Source: Bacillota bacterium
GTDB lineage: Bacteria > Bacillota > Bacilli > Alicyclobacillales > SLC66
Assembly: GCA_021821085.1 (NCBI GenBank)
Contig: JAKACV010000001.1
Span: forward strand, 56,977 to 120,976
Reading direction: 5' to 3'
DNA: 64,000 bases
Shown piece by piece: positions 24,607 through 34,010 of the stretch. The notes below the pieces were generated by a model. That model did no database searches, had not been told where the DNA came from, and saw nothing but the letters and a program-made list of their open reading frames with translations. The translations under genes were made by a program, and so were the position numbers. Numbering within the stretch: the stretch's first letter is position 1; each line of letters starts with the position of its first letter.

Positions 24607-26505
24607 TTAGCGATTGAGCAAACTGCCCGTATACTGTAACAATTCATTGGAGCATGAAGCACAATAGCCATGCTCCTCCATCAAACGACGACTGACTTCA
24701 TTTATTTTCTTTAATTGGTTAGAATCTGGTGTTTTTGTCGATGTTGTAATTTTTACAACATCTTTTAGATCATCAAATAATTTCTTCTCAATCGCTTCGC
24801 GCAGCCGTTCATGTGAATGATAATCAAATCGTTTCCCGCGTCTCGCATAGGTCGAAATGCGAATTAAGATCTCCTCGCGAAATGCACGTTTTGCATTTTC
24901 TGAAATGCCAATTTGCTCCTCAATCGAACGCATTAACTTTTCATCTGGATCCATCTCTTCGCCTGTGATCGGATCTCTCATTCGTTGCCAATTACAGTAC
25001 GCTTCGACATTATCCAGATAATTTTCAAGCAACGTTTTAGCCGACTCTTCATACGAATACACGAATGCCTTCTGAACTTCTTTTTTAGCCATATCATCGT
25101 ACTCTTTACGTGCAATAGCTATAAAATTCAGTAATTTCCCACGATCCTCCTTACTTATCGAAGCGTGCTGATCGAGTCCTTCTTTAATTGCACGCAACAC
25201 ATCCAGCGCATTGATACAACTCGTATCCCGTCTAATCAAAGCGCTCGAAATGCGATTAATCACATAGCGCGGATCGATACCTGACATCCCTTCATCAGGT
25301 GCTTCTATTCGCAACTCCTCAATGTCTTTATCTTTGAACCCTTCCACACTACGTCCATCGTACAAATACAACTTCTTCAACAAATCCATACCCTGCTTTT
25401 TGGATTCCTTTAGTCTTGTGAGTACTGAGAAAATGGAAGCGGTCATCAATGCATGCGGGGCGATGTGGACATCTCGCAAGTCACTCTGTTGCACCAATTT
25501 GCCATAAATTTTCACTTCGTCAGTAACACGTAGATTGTACGGAATTGGCATCACAATCATCCGCGATTGAAGTGCCTCATTGCGCTTATTTCCAACGAAT
25601 GTCCGATATTCCGTCTCGTTCGTATGCGCAATCACCATCTCATCAGCTGAAATCAGCGCAAAACGTCCGGCCTTAAAGTTGCCCTCTTGTGTCAATGAAA
25701 GCAAATGCCATAAAAATTTTTCGTCACATTTCAACATTTCTTGAAATTCCATCAGACCTCTATTCGCTTTATTTAACTCTCCATCAAAACGATATGCACG
25801 CGGATCACTCTCTGATCCATATTCCGAAATTGTGGAAAAATCAATGCTCCCTGTCAGATCTGCGATGTCCTGGGATTTTGGATCAGACGGGCTGAATGTG
25901 CCTATGCCAACGCGCTCATCCTCTGACAATAAAATGCGTTCAATCGGCACCTGTTCAATGTGTCCCCCGAATTCTGATTCCAGTCTCATGCGGCAACTTG
26001 GGCACAAATTCCCTTCAATCCGAACGCCAAATTCATTTTCGAAATCAGAACGTAATTCGGCAGGAATGAGATGCAGTGGTTCTTCGTGCATAGGACACCC
26101 TTTAATGCCGTACAGCGCCCCTTCCAGTGTACGTGAATAACGCTCTAACCCGCGCTTTAGCATCGTAACAATCGTCGATTTCCCACCACTGACAGGTCCC
26201 ATAAGAAGCAGAATACGTTTGCGCACATCGAGGCGTTTTGCCGCCGAATGAAAGTATTCTTCGACCAGACGCTCTAAAGAAAGATCGAGACCGAATATTT
26301 CATCGGAGAAAAATAGATATCTCTTATGTCCATGATCATCAACATTTACACCGGTAGATTCGATCATTCGATAGATACGTGAATGGGCAGATTCAGCAAT
26401 GATTGGCTGTTTACGCACCAACTCCATGTAATCCAAAAATTTCCCTTCCCAAGTTAACTCTTTTTCCCTTGCACGATATGCGGCCAATCGGTTCAGAATA
26501 TCCAC
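24607..26505 (-). CDS. prkA: PrkA serine protein kinase / AAA+ protein
   Basis: 632 residues (631 in B. subtilis). An AAA+ core carries Walker A GPVSGGKST near residue 104. A zinc-ribbon-like pair follows (CPMHEEPLHLI, CPSCRMRLE), then a C-terminal kinase-like/PrkA domain. PrkA is expressed in the mother cell and influences sporulation through the sigma-K/ScoC branch; both kinase and Lon-like protease activities have been proposed. The start is GTG at 26505 with AAGGAGG at 7 bases. It is the first gene of the broken prkA-yhbH-spoVR operon, 147 bases upstream of yhbH. Confidence 0.96.
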   Translation of the reverse strand: MDILNRLAAYRAREKELTWEGKFLDYMELVRKQPIIAESAHSRIYRMIESTGVNVDDHGHKRYLFFSDEIFGLDLSLERLVEEYFHSAAKRLDVRKRILLLMGPVSGGKSTIVTMLKRGLERYSRTLEGALYGIKGCPMHEEPLHLIPAELRSDFENEFGVRIEGNLCPSCRMRLESEFGGHIEQVPIERILLSEDERVGIGTFSPSDPKSQDIADLTGSIDFSTISEYGSESDPRAYRFDGELNKANRGLMEFQEMLKCDEKFLWHLLSLTQEGNFKAGRFALISADEMVIAHTNETEYRTFVGNKRNEALQSRMIVMPIPYNLRVTDEVKIYGKLVQQSDLRDVHIAPHALMTASIFSVLTRLKESKKQGMDLLKKLYLYDGRSVEGFKDKDIEELRIEAPDEGMSGIDPRYVINRISSALIRRDTSCINALDVLRAIKEGLDQHASISKEDRGKLLNFIAIARKEYDDMAKKEVQKAFVYSYEESAKTLLENYLDNVEAYCNWQRMRDPITGEEMDPDEKLMRSIEEQIGISENAKRAFREEILIRISTYARRGKRFDYHSHERLREAIEKKLFDDLKDVVKITTSTKTPDSNQLKKINEVSRRLMEEHGYCASCSNELLQYTGSLLNR

Positions 26506-26741
26506 ACGTCTTCCTCCTTTTCCGAGGCATCGACCAATAGGTGCCGATTTCCTAAAATCCAGTGTTAAGTGTGATCCACAAAGAACGAGCTACACGGCCG
26601 AATACGAGAAGACACATAAGCGAAGCAATCTACGCTGTAGTGTGTTACTATGCTTATGCGATGGTCAAGCTGTGGTTGCTCTAAAAGTTTATGAGCATAT
26701 TCATACACTCGCAACCTCTACAAAAAGGCAGGTGTCCACGT

Positions 26742-27401
26742 ATGACTTCATCGAAAACCCGAATGATTTTCGAGGCAGCCATCGACATTTTTTCCGAACG
26801 CGGCTTCGAGAAAGCAACCATGGACGAAATAGCCGCCAAAGCCAATGTGGCTAAAGGAACGATCTATTACCATTTCAAGAGTAAAGAAGAGTTATTTGTG
26901 TTTTTGGTCGAAGAGGGAACTGAGTTGCTTCGCGAGCACGTTCTAGCTAAGTTGTCAGAACAAATGACAGCAACCGACAAAATGCGAACTATTATTCACG
27001 AACAGCTAACCTTCTTTAAAGATTATAAGGATTTTTGCATTATTATTCTTCGGGAAGCCTGGGGAGAAGAACAAAGACAGAGACAATTTCGAAGAATGCT
27101 GGTCCATTACGTTCATTCGATCGAAGACGTCGTACTTGCGGGAATTCACTCGGGGGAATTTGCAGAAACGGACAGTTCAACCGCAGCTTGGTCCATTTTC
27201 GGTGGACTTAGCATTACGGCACTCAACCACTTATTTGCTGATCCCACCTTTGATTTGCCCACTCTCGGCCCTTTTTTTGAAGATCTACTCATGCGTGGAC
27301 TTACACATCGCGATTCTTGTGCGGTCCAACCAGAAATCCCGCACGAAGATGGCGTCGCGCCACCTCCGTCACGTGAGGCCAGGAAATTGGAGTTGCCGTA
27401 G
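26742..27401 (+). CDS. TetR family transcriptional regulator
   Basis: 219 residues. The N-terminal helix-turn-helix (IFEAAIDIFSERGFEKATMDEIAAKANVAKGTIYYHFKSKEELF, cut here into its parts: helix 1, then TMDEIAAKANVAKGT, then IYYHFKSKEELF) is typical. The C-terminal domain is a helical ligand-binding and dimerisation bundle. The ATG at 26742 is preferred over an upstream frame because the TetR fold begins there. It is divergent from prkA. Its 3' end overlaps the convergent trmL by 33 bases. Target and ligand are unknown; no efflux gene is adjacent. Confidence 0.88.
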   Translation: MTSSKTRMIFEAAIDIFSERGFEKATMDEIAAKANVAKGTIYYHFKSKEELFVFLVEEGTELLREHVLAKLSEQMTATDKMRTIIHEQLTFFKDYKDFCIIILREAWGEEQRQRQFRRMLVHYVHSIEDVVLAGIHSGEFAETDSSTAAWSIFGGLSITALNHLFADPTFDLPTLGPFFEDLLMRGLTHRDSCAVQPEIPHEDGVAPPPSREARKLELP

Positions 27402-27833
27402 TGCTTCATAAAGCGCGATGGCCACTGTATTAGATAAATTCAACGAACGCATGGCTTGTCCCATCGGCAAACGCAAGCAAGAAGAGGCATGTGCTTCATG
27501 GACAAAGGCCGGTAAGCCAGTAGTCTCCTTTCCAAACACAAGATAATCATCTGACTGATAGGTGACATCTACATAGTGACATTCAGCGAATTTTGTAAAA
27601 AAATACATATTCGAGCCTGCATGTTCCGCTTCGTCGATCACCTCTTGCAAGTGATCGTGCATTCGAGTATCCACCATATGCCAATAATCAAGACCAGCTC
27701 TACGTAAAGAACTATCGTCAATCTTAAATCCAAGCGGCTGCACCAGGTGTAAAACTGTTCCTGTTGCAGCGCACGTTCGAGCAATATTTCCCGTGTTAGG
27801 TGGGATTTGAGGTTCGAATAAAACAATATGCAT
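27369..27833 (-). CDS. trmL: tRNA (cytidine/uridine-34-2'-O)-methyltransferase TrmL
   Basis: 154 residues of the SPOUT class, methylating the wobble ribose of tRNA-Leu using S-adenosylmethionine. Signatures are FEPQIPPNTGNIARTCAATG at the N-terminus, DDYLVFGKETTGLP in the middle, and the C-terminal knot LRLPMGQAMRSLNLSNTVAI. The ATG at 27833 has AGGA at a proper distance; the in-frame GTG at 27842 is too close to it. The 3' end overlaps the tetR gene. Confidence 0.94.
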   Translation of the reverse strand: MHIVLFEPQIPPNTGNIARTCAATGTVLHLVQPLGFKIDDSSLRRAGLDYWHMVDTRMHDHLQEVIDEAEHAGSNMYFFTKFAECHYVDVTYQSDDYLVFGKETTGLPAFVHEAHASSCLRLPMGQAMRSLNLSNTVAIALYEALRQLQFPGLT

Positions 27834-27853
27834 ACTCTTCACTTCCTAACTAT

Positions 27854-28798
27854 CTACTCATTCAGATGCAAAAATAGATATCGCGTTCGTTCCGTCCAAG
27901 CATGACTATCTTCATAGGAATAGTGACGCATCCGACTATTCACCGTATGCGCATTGACGAGCGGATCTCCATTGCCATCAAACGCTGTAACGACTGCCAT
28001 GTGGTGATACATACCTGATCCATCCCAATCATACCCGATTAGATCTCCGATTTGCAGTTGCCGTGGGTCATCTACCACATCAGCATGTACAAATTGTGAC
28101 GAATTACGCAAGAAATGCACTAGGGAATGAGATACAGCCCAGGAATAACTCCAATTCACTTTATCCTCATGGTGAAACCACCAGCCAGACTCTCTTTTCC
28201 CTGTAAAATGCATGGGAACATTGCCTGCACGCAAGACCTGAGACACAAAATTAGTACAATCCTCAGCGAATGCCAGATAGTCAGGATTTGTACGATCCCA
28301 CCAAAGTTCCGCGTACCGATAAGCTAACATGCGCTGATACGGAGCCGGCGGCCTTTTCGAGCGCTGCATGTCCGACCAAAGATCCGTTCTTTCGTGACGA
28401 TCCTTCACATGAGAAGACGACCATTCCGCACGATGGCGATGTGCCACTAGTCGAGGTGTTATATCCTCGGTTTGCCATATCAGAACATGATCAATCACAC
28501 GTTGTTCATGTTCTAGCACACCGCGCAATTCGTACACGAAACGGATCGATTCGCGTGCAATGATCTCATACTGAACATTCTTTTCGTCTGTCACTGGCTT
28601 CATTCGCAATTGTACATCCGTAATCGTCTTCTTATCTACTGCATTGCGTTTAGAAAAAAGCTGATAGCGTCGATCCATCTCGGCCACAACAGGCTGAATC
28701 CCATGAATCGTGTACAATGATTCATAATCTCGAGCAACCCATCCTTGATTCCTTCGAAAAAACCAATCTCTTGTAGCCTGAATGATTTTTTCCGTCAT
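27854..28798 (-). CDS. Amidase-domain (Amidase_6 type) protein
   Basis: 314 residues. The N-terminal half (1-150) has an alpha+beta make-up with charged helices. The C-terminal half is a papain-like NlpC/CHAP-related amidase domain with Cys in FAEDCTNFVSQVL, GWWFHHE and MYHHMAVVTAFDG, as in the putative amidase domain found in Bacillota sporulation-associated proteins. There is no signal peptide, so any action on cell wall would need release or lysis of the mother cell. It lies 20 bases upstream of trmL in the same direction. Confidence 0.8.
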   Translation of the reverse strand: MTEKIIQATRDWFFRRNQGWVARDYESLYTIHGIQPVVAEMDRRYQLFSKRNAVDKKTITDVQLRMKPVTDEKNVQYEIIARESIRFVYELRGVLEHEQRVIDHVLIWQTEDITPRLVAHRHRAEWSSSHVKDRHERTDLWSDMQRSKRPPAPYQRMLAYRYAELWWDRTNPDYLAFAEDCTNFVSQVLRAGNVPMHFTGKRESGWWFHHEDKVNWSYSWAVSHSLVHFLRNSSQFVHADVVDDPRQLQIGDLIGYDWDGSGMYHHMAVVTAFDGNGDPLVNAHTVNSRMRHYSYEDSHAWTERTRYLFLHLNE

Positions 28799-28851
28799 GC
28801 CGCATACCCCCTAGTTACAACGTATGTTATAGGATGAGTACTTAGCGATGT

Positions 28852-28879
28852 TTGGCAAGTCCAACTTCTATGATACACT
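28852..28879 (+). promoter_or_regulatory. Probable sigma-A promoter of the IclR-type gene
   Basis: TTGGCA (28852-28857) and TACACT (28874-28879), 16 bases apart, end 51 bases before the chosen start. Confidence 0.5.
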
Positions 28880-28930
28880 AATGAAATAATCCAAGTTGAA
28901 TTGAAATCGTTTCATCCCGAGGTGACTCAG

Positions 28931-29701
28931 ATGGTCCACTTGCCCGCTAAAGATCAATCTAATGACCGTAATACGGTTCGTGCCGTCGAGCGTGCACTGG
29001 ATATTCTACTGTGCTTTGGAAACGATCGCGATCTCGGTTTAACTGAAATTGCAAGTCGGGTTTCACTCCACAAAAGCACAGTTCATCGACTCCTCGCTTC
29101 GCTTGAGGCAAAAGGTTTTGTGCAGCGACATCAACAGACAGATCGTTACCGCTTAGGGTGGGTGCTTTTGGATCTGGCAAATCAGATGTTTCAATCAGAT
29201 GATCTTGTCACACGCGTTCTTCCAGAAATGACTGAACTACGCGATAAAATTGGCGAAACGATCAGTCTCTATGTCAGATCAGGCATTGAACGGATTCGCA
29301 TTCAAGCGGTGGAAGGCATTCATCCCGTACGTCGCGTAGCAAATATCGGAAAAAGGTTTCCTCTCTACGTAGGTGCATCTGGAAAGGTTCTGCTTGCATT
29401 TTCAGACGACCTTGTCTTGGATGAATTGCGAACACTCGGGGCATTTCCTGAAGAACTTGACCTTTCCGAACTAAAACATCAATGTGATCATATTCGCTCT
29501 GAAGGTTATGCTGTAAGTATCGAAGAACGTGAAGTTGGCGCTGCCGCAGTAGCCACACCGATTTTTGATCGCCAACATAAGTGCGTAGCGGCACTTTCGA
29601 TATCTGGGCCTGTTGATCGCTATACACCAAGTCATGTACTCCACTTTGCCAAAGCGTGCATGCAGACATCGGAGGCGATTTCACGTTATTTAGGGATTTA
29701 A
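28931..29701 (+). CDS. IclR family transcriptional regulator
   Basis: 256 residues. The winged helix at the N-terminus (AVERALDILLCFG, TEIASRVSLHKSTVHRLL, LEAKGFVQRH) is followed by the IclR effector domain (LPEMTELRDKIGETISLYVR ... ASGKVLLAF ... EEREVGAAAVATPIFD). It usually controls a catabolic operon for aromatic or acidic substrates, but none is adjacent. The ATG at 28931 has GAGGTG upstream; an upstream TTG at 28901 is rejected. Confidence 0.92.
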   Translation: MVHLPAKDQSNDRNTVRAVERALDILLCFGNDRDLGLTEIASRVSLHKSTVHRLLASLEAKGFVQRHQQTDRYRLGWVLLDLANQMFQSDDLVTRVLPEMTELRDKIGETISLYVRSGIERIRIQAVEGIHPVRRVANIGKRFPLYVGASGKVLLAFSDDLVLDELRTLGAFPEELDLSELKHQCDHIRSEGYAVSIEEREVGAAAVATPIFDRQHKCVAALSISGPVDRYTPSHVLHFAKACMQTSEAISRYLGI

Positions 29702-29797
29702 CCAGATGCCTACGCACACAAGATAAGCCTTCATGAATACAATACCTCAGGAAAGCTAGGTACAATACCCTACGCTTTTTCTCTGGAGGTGAAGGCA

Positions 29798-31264
29798 ATG
29801 GATAAGCGCTCTCTTCCACCATGGATGCAGCACTTGTGGAACGAACTCACAAAACCGCCTGCTGTTTTGCATCGTCCCACAACGCACATGCGCAAACCTC
29901 GTCAAAATCCGCAAAACGAGATGCGTGACGAGGCTGAAGACGAAGATTTTTTATACGATAGCCCAACAGATCCTCCGTTTACCGGTAAATCAACAAAAGG
30001 AAACGTACAAGCTGCGTCCAAAGCTTCACGTAAGTATTTTGTCCCACGCAAAACAAACACACATCGTACCATGACAAAGCCCCGTCCACGTAAAACGATG
30101 AAAACACCGAAACGTATACAGCAAATGCCCCTGACACAAGGTGTGGAGCAAGTCGGACAACCTCGTCAACAACCGATCCAAACAATGGCAGCAAAAACCG
30201 CATCTCAGCCCGAACGTACACTCCGTACAAGCCAACAGTCAAAAACAAAACCAGAGACCAAGACAGCCGAACGATATTTCGAGCAGGTTCACCACATTGA
30301 ACCAACCAATGGCGTTTGGAAAATTACAGTAGCCGATAGCAGACAGTTTGCCCTCAAAGAGAGTAAGCTATCGCCAGCACGAATCACCTTTATGGCAGAT
30401 GCCCTCGATGAATTGCATCGTCGTGGATTCAAACGCGTTGCGCGCATTATTCGTACGGCACGTAGTAACAAACCTTACTTGATCGATGGCGCTCATACGT
30501 ACTATGTCTCTGAATGGGTTCCCGGTTTACCAGTGCAGCTAGCTTCAATGCGACAATTGAATGCGGCAGCAAAATCACTTGCGCGATTTCATGAACGGTC
30601 TCAAAACTACGAGTCAGGTTCATTCCAGCCTCCACATGCATATCGTGTCTTTGAACATTTGCTAAATCGCAAACAGGATCTCACCCGCTTATATCAAACC
30701 ATCGAACATCGTTCGGAAAAAAATTCCTTTGACGAATTGTTTCTGCACCACTTCGCAAAGGCTGACAAACAAGCGACAGATGCACTCTCTCTTTGTAAGT
30801 TGCCAGAAGTGGAATCTCACTTAAAACAAGCCATGGATAAGCCTGGACTATGCCATTTAGACGTTACACGTTCAAACCTCATTGTCCATCCTGCCGGATT
30901 TGTACAATTGATCGACTTTGATACCATGACGTTTGGTCCGCGCGCAGTGGACTTAGCCCATTTACTCCGCCGCGCCATGCAAGCCCAAGGTACATGGTCA
31001 AATGAGATTGCACTCGTCCCACTGATTGCCTACAATCGCGTGCAACCACTCGTTCAGGGCGAGTATTTACTGCTCGAATCACTACTGACCTTTCCACATC
31101 GCTTCTGGCGCATCGCGCATACCTACTATGGCGCTTCACCTCAAAGCACAGAATCGTATCACTTACAATTAAAAAACCTACAAGATTCACTTGCACTCGA
31201 GAACCCACGCGATGAATTTCTAAGTTCTTTTTCTCGCCAAGTCACACGTCGCACCCATTCTTAG
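29798..31264 (+). CDS. CotS/CotI-type spore coat kinase-like protein with a basic N-terminal extension
   Basis: 488 residues. The C-terminal ~350 residues have the aminoglycoside-phosphotransferase/CotS kinase fold: FALKESKLSPARITFMADAL (Lys region), YYVSEWVPGLP, the catalytic loop CHLDVTRSNLIV and the LIDFDTMTFGPRAVDLAHLL magnesium motif. CotS, CotI and YutH are coat proteins of this fold in Bacillus. The first ~130 residues are disordered and rich in Lys, Arg, Thr, Gln and Pro, which is unusual and may mediate coat interaction. GGAGG stands close to the ATG at 29798. It converges on queG with only 8 bases between stops. Confidence 0.85.
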   Translation: MDKRSLPPWMQHLWNELTKPPAVLHRPTTHMRKPRQNPQNEMRDEAEDEDFLYDSPTDPPFTGKSTKGNVQAASKASRKYFVPRKTNTHRTMTKPRPRKTMKTPKRIQQMPLTQGVEQVGQPRQQPIQTMAAKTASQPERTLRTSQQSKTKPETKTAERYFEQVHHIEPTNGVWKITVADSRQFALKESKLSPARITFMADALDELHRRGFKRVARIIRTARSNKPYLIDGAHTYYVSEWVPGLPVQLASMRQLNAAAKSLARFHERSQNYESGSFQPPHAYRVFEHLLNRKQDLTRLYQTIEHRSEKNSFDELFLHHFAKADKQATDALSLCKLPEVESHLKQAMDKPGLCHLDVTRSNLIVHPAGFVQLIDFDTMTFGPRAVDLAHLLRRAMQAQGTWSNEIALVPLIAYNRVQPLVQGEYLLLESLLTFPHRFWRIAHTYYGASPQSTESYHLQLKNLQDSLALENPRDEFLSSFSRQVTRRTHS

Positions 31265-31272
31265 GTAGATGA

Positions 31273-32409
31273 CTACTGTACGCCTTCTTCACACGCCCAC
31301 TGCATCTCCTTTCTTACACTCTCATCCGCCTCGCTACCAAACGCTGTAGCGACGACAGTTCGCACTTCGTCAGGAGCAATCTGACAGAGCGCCCATGCTG
31401 TCGTTGCGCGGATCTCTTTACGAGGATCAGATAAAAATGGCAACAATTCAGGTAGTGCTCCCTTTGCGCGTAGATTGCCAAGAGCCAGAATCGCATTGCG
31501 TCGCCATACATAAAATCCTCGCCATGCGGCAGCCGTATGGCCAAATTCCCGCAAAAATGCCCGGCGCGAGAGCTTTAGAATATGCACTAATTCTGGATAG
31601 CTAAGCTCTTCATCAGGTGCAAAAGCAGGATCTTGGCTTAGTAGACTTTGATTATTCTTTGGACAAACGTTTTGGCAAACGTCACATCCCCAAAGTCGTC
31701 GTCCGATTGCCTTGCGATATTCATTTGGTATAATACCACTACTTTGAGATAGGTAGGAAATGCAGCGCTTCCCATCTAAAATATACGGATCGACCAATGC
31801 GCCAGTGGGGCACGCAGTTATACACAGAGTACAAGTACCACATGAATCAAAATCAATAGCAACATCCTGCGGTTCAATCGCAAGATCAGTTATAAGGGAA
31901 CCAAGAAATACCCACGAACCATATTTTTGTGTAATAAGCATACCGTTCTTTCCAATCCAGCCAATTAACGCACGCTCTGCAACAGCCCGATCGACAAGAG
32001 GAGCAGTGTCTACTCCAATATGATAAGCAATATCCCGTCCGACATATCGCGCCAACCCATCTGCAATCGACTCCAACTGACGAGTCAATACTCTATGATA
32101 GTCGCGTCCATAGGCATACAGGGACACACTCCCACGCAACCCTTTAGGCCGTCTGAGCGCTTTTGTTGCAGGTGTAATGTATGGTACGGCAATCGCTATA
32201 ATACTCTTGGCCTGAGGGAGTATGGCTGCCGGGTCGACGCGCAGACGAGAGTTGGGATGCTCAAATCCCGTGGCTCGCCCCTCCTCATAATAGCGATCCA
32301 ATTTTGGGATTACATCAGAAAATTCATCTGCCGTCGTAACGCCCACCAAGTCAACCCCAACTGTGCTCGCCAATGTTTTCAAAACGCGAAATGAAACTTC
32401 ATAGGACAT
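31273..32409 (-). CDS. queG: Epoxyqueuosine reductase QueG
   Basis: 378 residues. It is a cobalamin-dependent iron-sulfur enzyme reducing epoxyqueuosine to queuosine in tRNA. The N-terminal region has GVTTADEF and GVDTAPLVDRAVAERALIGWIGKNG. Two ferredoxin-like clusters follow (CGTCTLCITACPTGAL and CDVCQNVCPKNNQ), then C-terminal HEAT-like repeats (RRNAILALGNLRAKGALPEL, RATTAWALCQIA). GGGGG precedes the ATG at 32409; the longer frame to 32526 overlaps rnhA's 3' end and is rejected. It follows rnhA by 25 bases. Confidence 0.95.
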   Translation of the reverse strand: MSYEVSFRVLKTLASTVGVDLVGVTTADEFSDVIPKLDRYYEEGRATGFEHPNSRLRVDPAAILPQAKSIIAIAVPYITPATKALRRPKGLRGSVSLYAYGRDYHRVLTRQLESIADGLARYVGRDIAYHIGVDTAPLVDRAVAERALIGWIGKNGMLITQKYGSWVFLGSLITDLAIEPQDVAIDFDSCGTCTLCITACPTGALVDPYILDGKRCISYLSQSSGIIPNEYRKAIGRRLWGCDVCQNVCPKNNQSLLSQDPAFAPDEELSYPELVHILKLSRRAFLREFGHTAAAWRGFYVWRRNAILALGNLRAKGALPELLPFLSDPRKEIRATTAWALCQIAPDEVRTVVATAFGSEADESVRKEMQWACEEGVQ

Positions 32410-32434
32410 TATCATCCCCCATTTCCCGCCTTCA

Positions 32435-32878
32435 TTAGCGAGGGATAGCCGCACGGGCAAGCACATCACATCGTTCATTATAATGATGTCCACTATGTCC
32501 TTTAACTTTGCCAAACTGAACGTCATGTATAGATAATTGTTCTATTAACATTTCCCATAAATCTCTATTTTTAACAGGTTGTTTACTGCTATTAACCCAG
32601 TCGGTCTGCTGCCATTTCACATACCATTTTTGTGTGAAACAATTCACCACATACGCGGAATCACTATACACCGTCACTTTACAAGGTCGCTTCAGTGCAC
32701 GCAACCCCTCCACAACCGCCTGAATTTCCATGCGTTGATTCGTGGTGTGCAATTCGCCCCCCGATCGCTCTACCTCTTTTTCGCCCCAAACGAGAATAGC
32801 CGCCCATCCACCTGGTCCTGGATTTCCACTACAAGCCCCGTCTGTATAGACGGAGACCACGGTTAACTCAACTCCCAC
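32435..32878 (-). CDS. rnhA: Ribonuclease HI
   Basis: 147 residues. It cleaves RNA in RNA-DNA hybrids. The four acidic active-site residues are visible in YTDGACSGNPGPGGW, NQRMEIQAV, VYSDSAYVVN and NERCDVLA, with KGHSGHHYNE giving the conserved His. The start is GTG at 32878 with GGGGG at 8 bases. Bacterial type I enzymes with this full basic loop (KWQQTDW) are standard. Confidence 0.95.
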   Translation of the reverse strand: MGVELTVVSVYTDGACSGNPGPGGWAAILVWGEKEVERSGGELHTTNQRMEIQAVVEGLRALKRPCKVTVYSDSAYVVNCFTQKWYVKWQQTDWVNSSKQPVKNRDLWEMLIEQLSIHDVQFGKVKGHSGHHYNERCDVLARAAIPR

Positions 32879-33060
32879 GTTTATTTCCCCCGGTCTAAAG
32901 ACATCTTAAGTATTATCGGTTACTTACCCACAGTGTCGCAAGTCCAATTGTAGTACATCCCGGTTAAGACTCAAAATAAAGGTCATCAGAGGACGGTGTT
33001 TCATATGTTGATCTACAATCGAGTTGCTCCATCAATCCATGCACATTGGAGAATAGATTG

Positions 33061-33810
33061 ATGAACGGAGCCTTTTGGGTTGGACTTCTCACGATGCTTT
33101 CTTTTGGCCCATTCGCACAACACATGACACCTACACACGGACATCTATACTGGGAAAAACGATCTCCTGGCCATATCGTATATTCCGTGCAGACTACAAA
33201 AAAATGGGTAGCCCTGACGTTTGATGATGGACCAAATCCTAAATATACGATTCAAATGATGCATATTTTAGATCGTCATCACGCGCATGCGACATTTTTC
33301 GTTCTGGGAAATTTGGTCCGCGAACAGCCCAAGATCGTACAAACTCTGTACGCCCATGGGCACGAAATTGGCAATCATACGGATCAACATCTAAAAATGG
33401 ATCGGATTACAACCGCAGACATTATCGCCTGTGATCGAGCCATTCAGGAAGTTACCGGAAAACACCCCTATCTCTTGCGACCACCTGGTGGTGGGCTTTC
33501 TGAGCGACTCGTGCGCATCGCCGAACAAACGAAACATATTATCGTCATGTGGTCGTGGGATGTGGACTCAAAGGACTGGTCACAACCCGGTGTTCAAAAA
33601 ATCGTCAACCGTGTCGTAACTCATGTAAGTCCTGGGGCAATTATCATTTTGCACGACGGAGGTGGTCCTCGTAGCCAGACAGTAAGTGCACTTCAAGGCA
33701 TCCTTGACCGATTGTCTAAAGAAGGATACACCTTTGTTACCGTCAGTCAACTGGTAGCAGAATGGAAATCCTATCGCCCATTCATTTCGTCAAGCTATGT
33801 CACTCACTAA
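33061..33810 (+). CDS. Polysaccharide deacetylase family protein (PdaB/YlxY type)
   Basis: 249 residues with an N-terminal signal/anchor (MNGAFWVGLLTMLSFGPFAQ) and a NodB domain: TFDDGPNPKYT (Asp pair), H-x3-H in HEIGNHTDQHL, RPPGGGLS and a final ILHDGGG. Such enzymes remove N-acetyl groups from peptidoglycan, including spore cortex. Cell-wall or cortex modification outside the membrane is the likely role. The ATG at 33061 with GGAG at 9 bases is chosen. An 18-codon frame (from 33004) ends on this start, of uncertain meaning. Confidence 0.88.
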   Translation: MNGAFWVGLLTMLSFGPFAQHMTPTHGHLYWEKRSPGHIVYSVQTTKKWVALTFDDGPNPKYTIQMMHILDRHHAHATFFVLGNLVREQPKIVQTLYAHGHEIGNHTDQHLKMDRITTADIIACDRAIQEVTGKHPYLLRPPGGGLSERLVRIAEQTKHIIVMWSWDVDSKDWSQPGVQKIVNRVVTHVSPGAIIILHDGGGPRSQTVSALQGILDRLSKEGYTFVTVSQLVAEWKSYRPFISSSYVTH

Positions 33811-33814
33811 CTTC

Positions 33815-33997
33815 CTACGTCATAAGTTTATAGACAAAGTAAGTTAATGTCCCCCCACAAGACACAACCATCAGAAGGATTCCACCGGCAGCACCTAAGC
33901 GATGGTGCTGCCACCATAGCCATCTGATAAAACTAATAAGATACACAGTGACAAGTAATGGTGCAACCAACGTCATGAAAAGAGTAATCAAATTCAT
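33815..33997 (-). CDS. Small two-helix membrane protein, possible germinant-receptor D subunit
   Basis: 60 residues: MNLITLFMTLVAPLLVTVYLI is the first helix, then a short RWLWWQHHRLG turn, then a second helix (GGILLMVVSCGGTLTYFVY). It is the last gene of the gerA-gerB unit, 13 bases after the GerB-type gene. Germinant receptor operons of Bacillus can carry a D gene for a small two-helix protein that modulates germination; size, topology and place fit, but sequence similarity is not claimed. GGGGAT lies 7 bases upstream. The longer overlapping frame to 34132 is rejected. Confidence 0.6.
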   Translation of the reverse strand: MNLITLFMTLVAPLLVTVYLISFIRWLWWQHHRLGAAGGILLMVVSCGGTLTYFVYKLMT

Positions 33998-34010
33998 CTT
34001 ATATCCCCAT

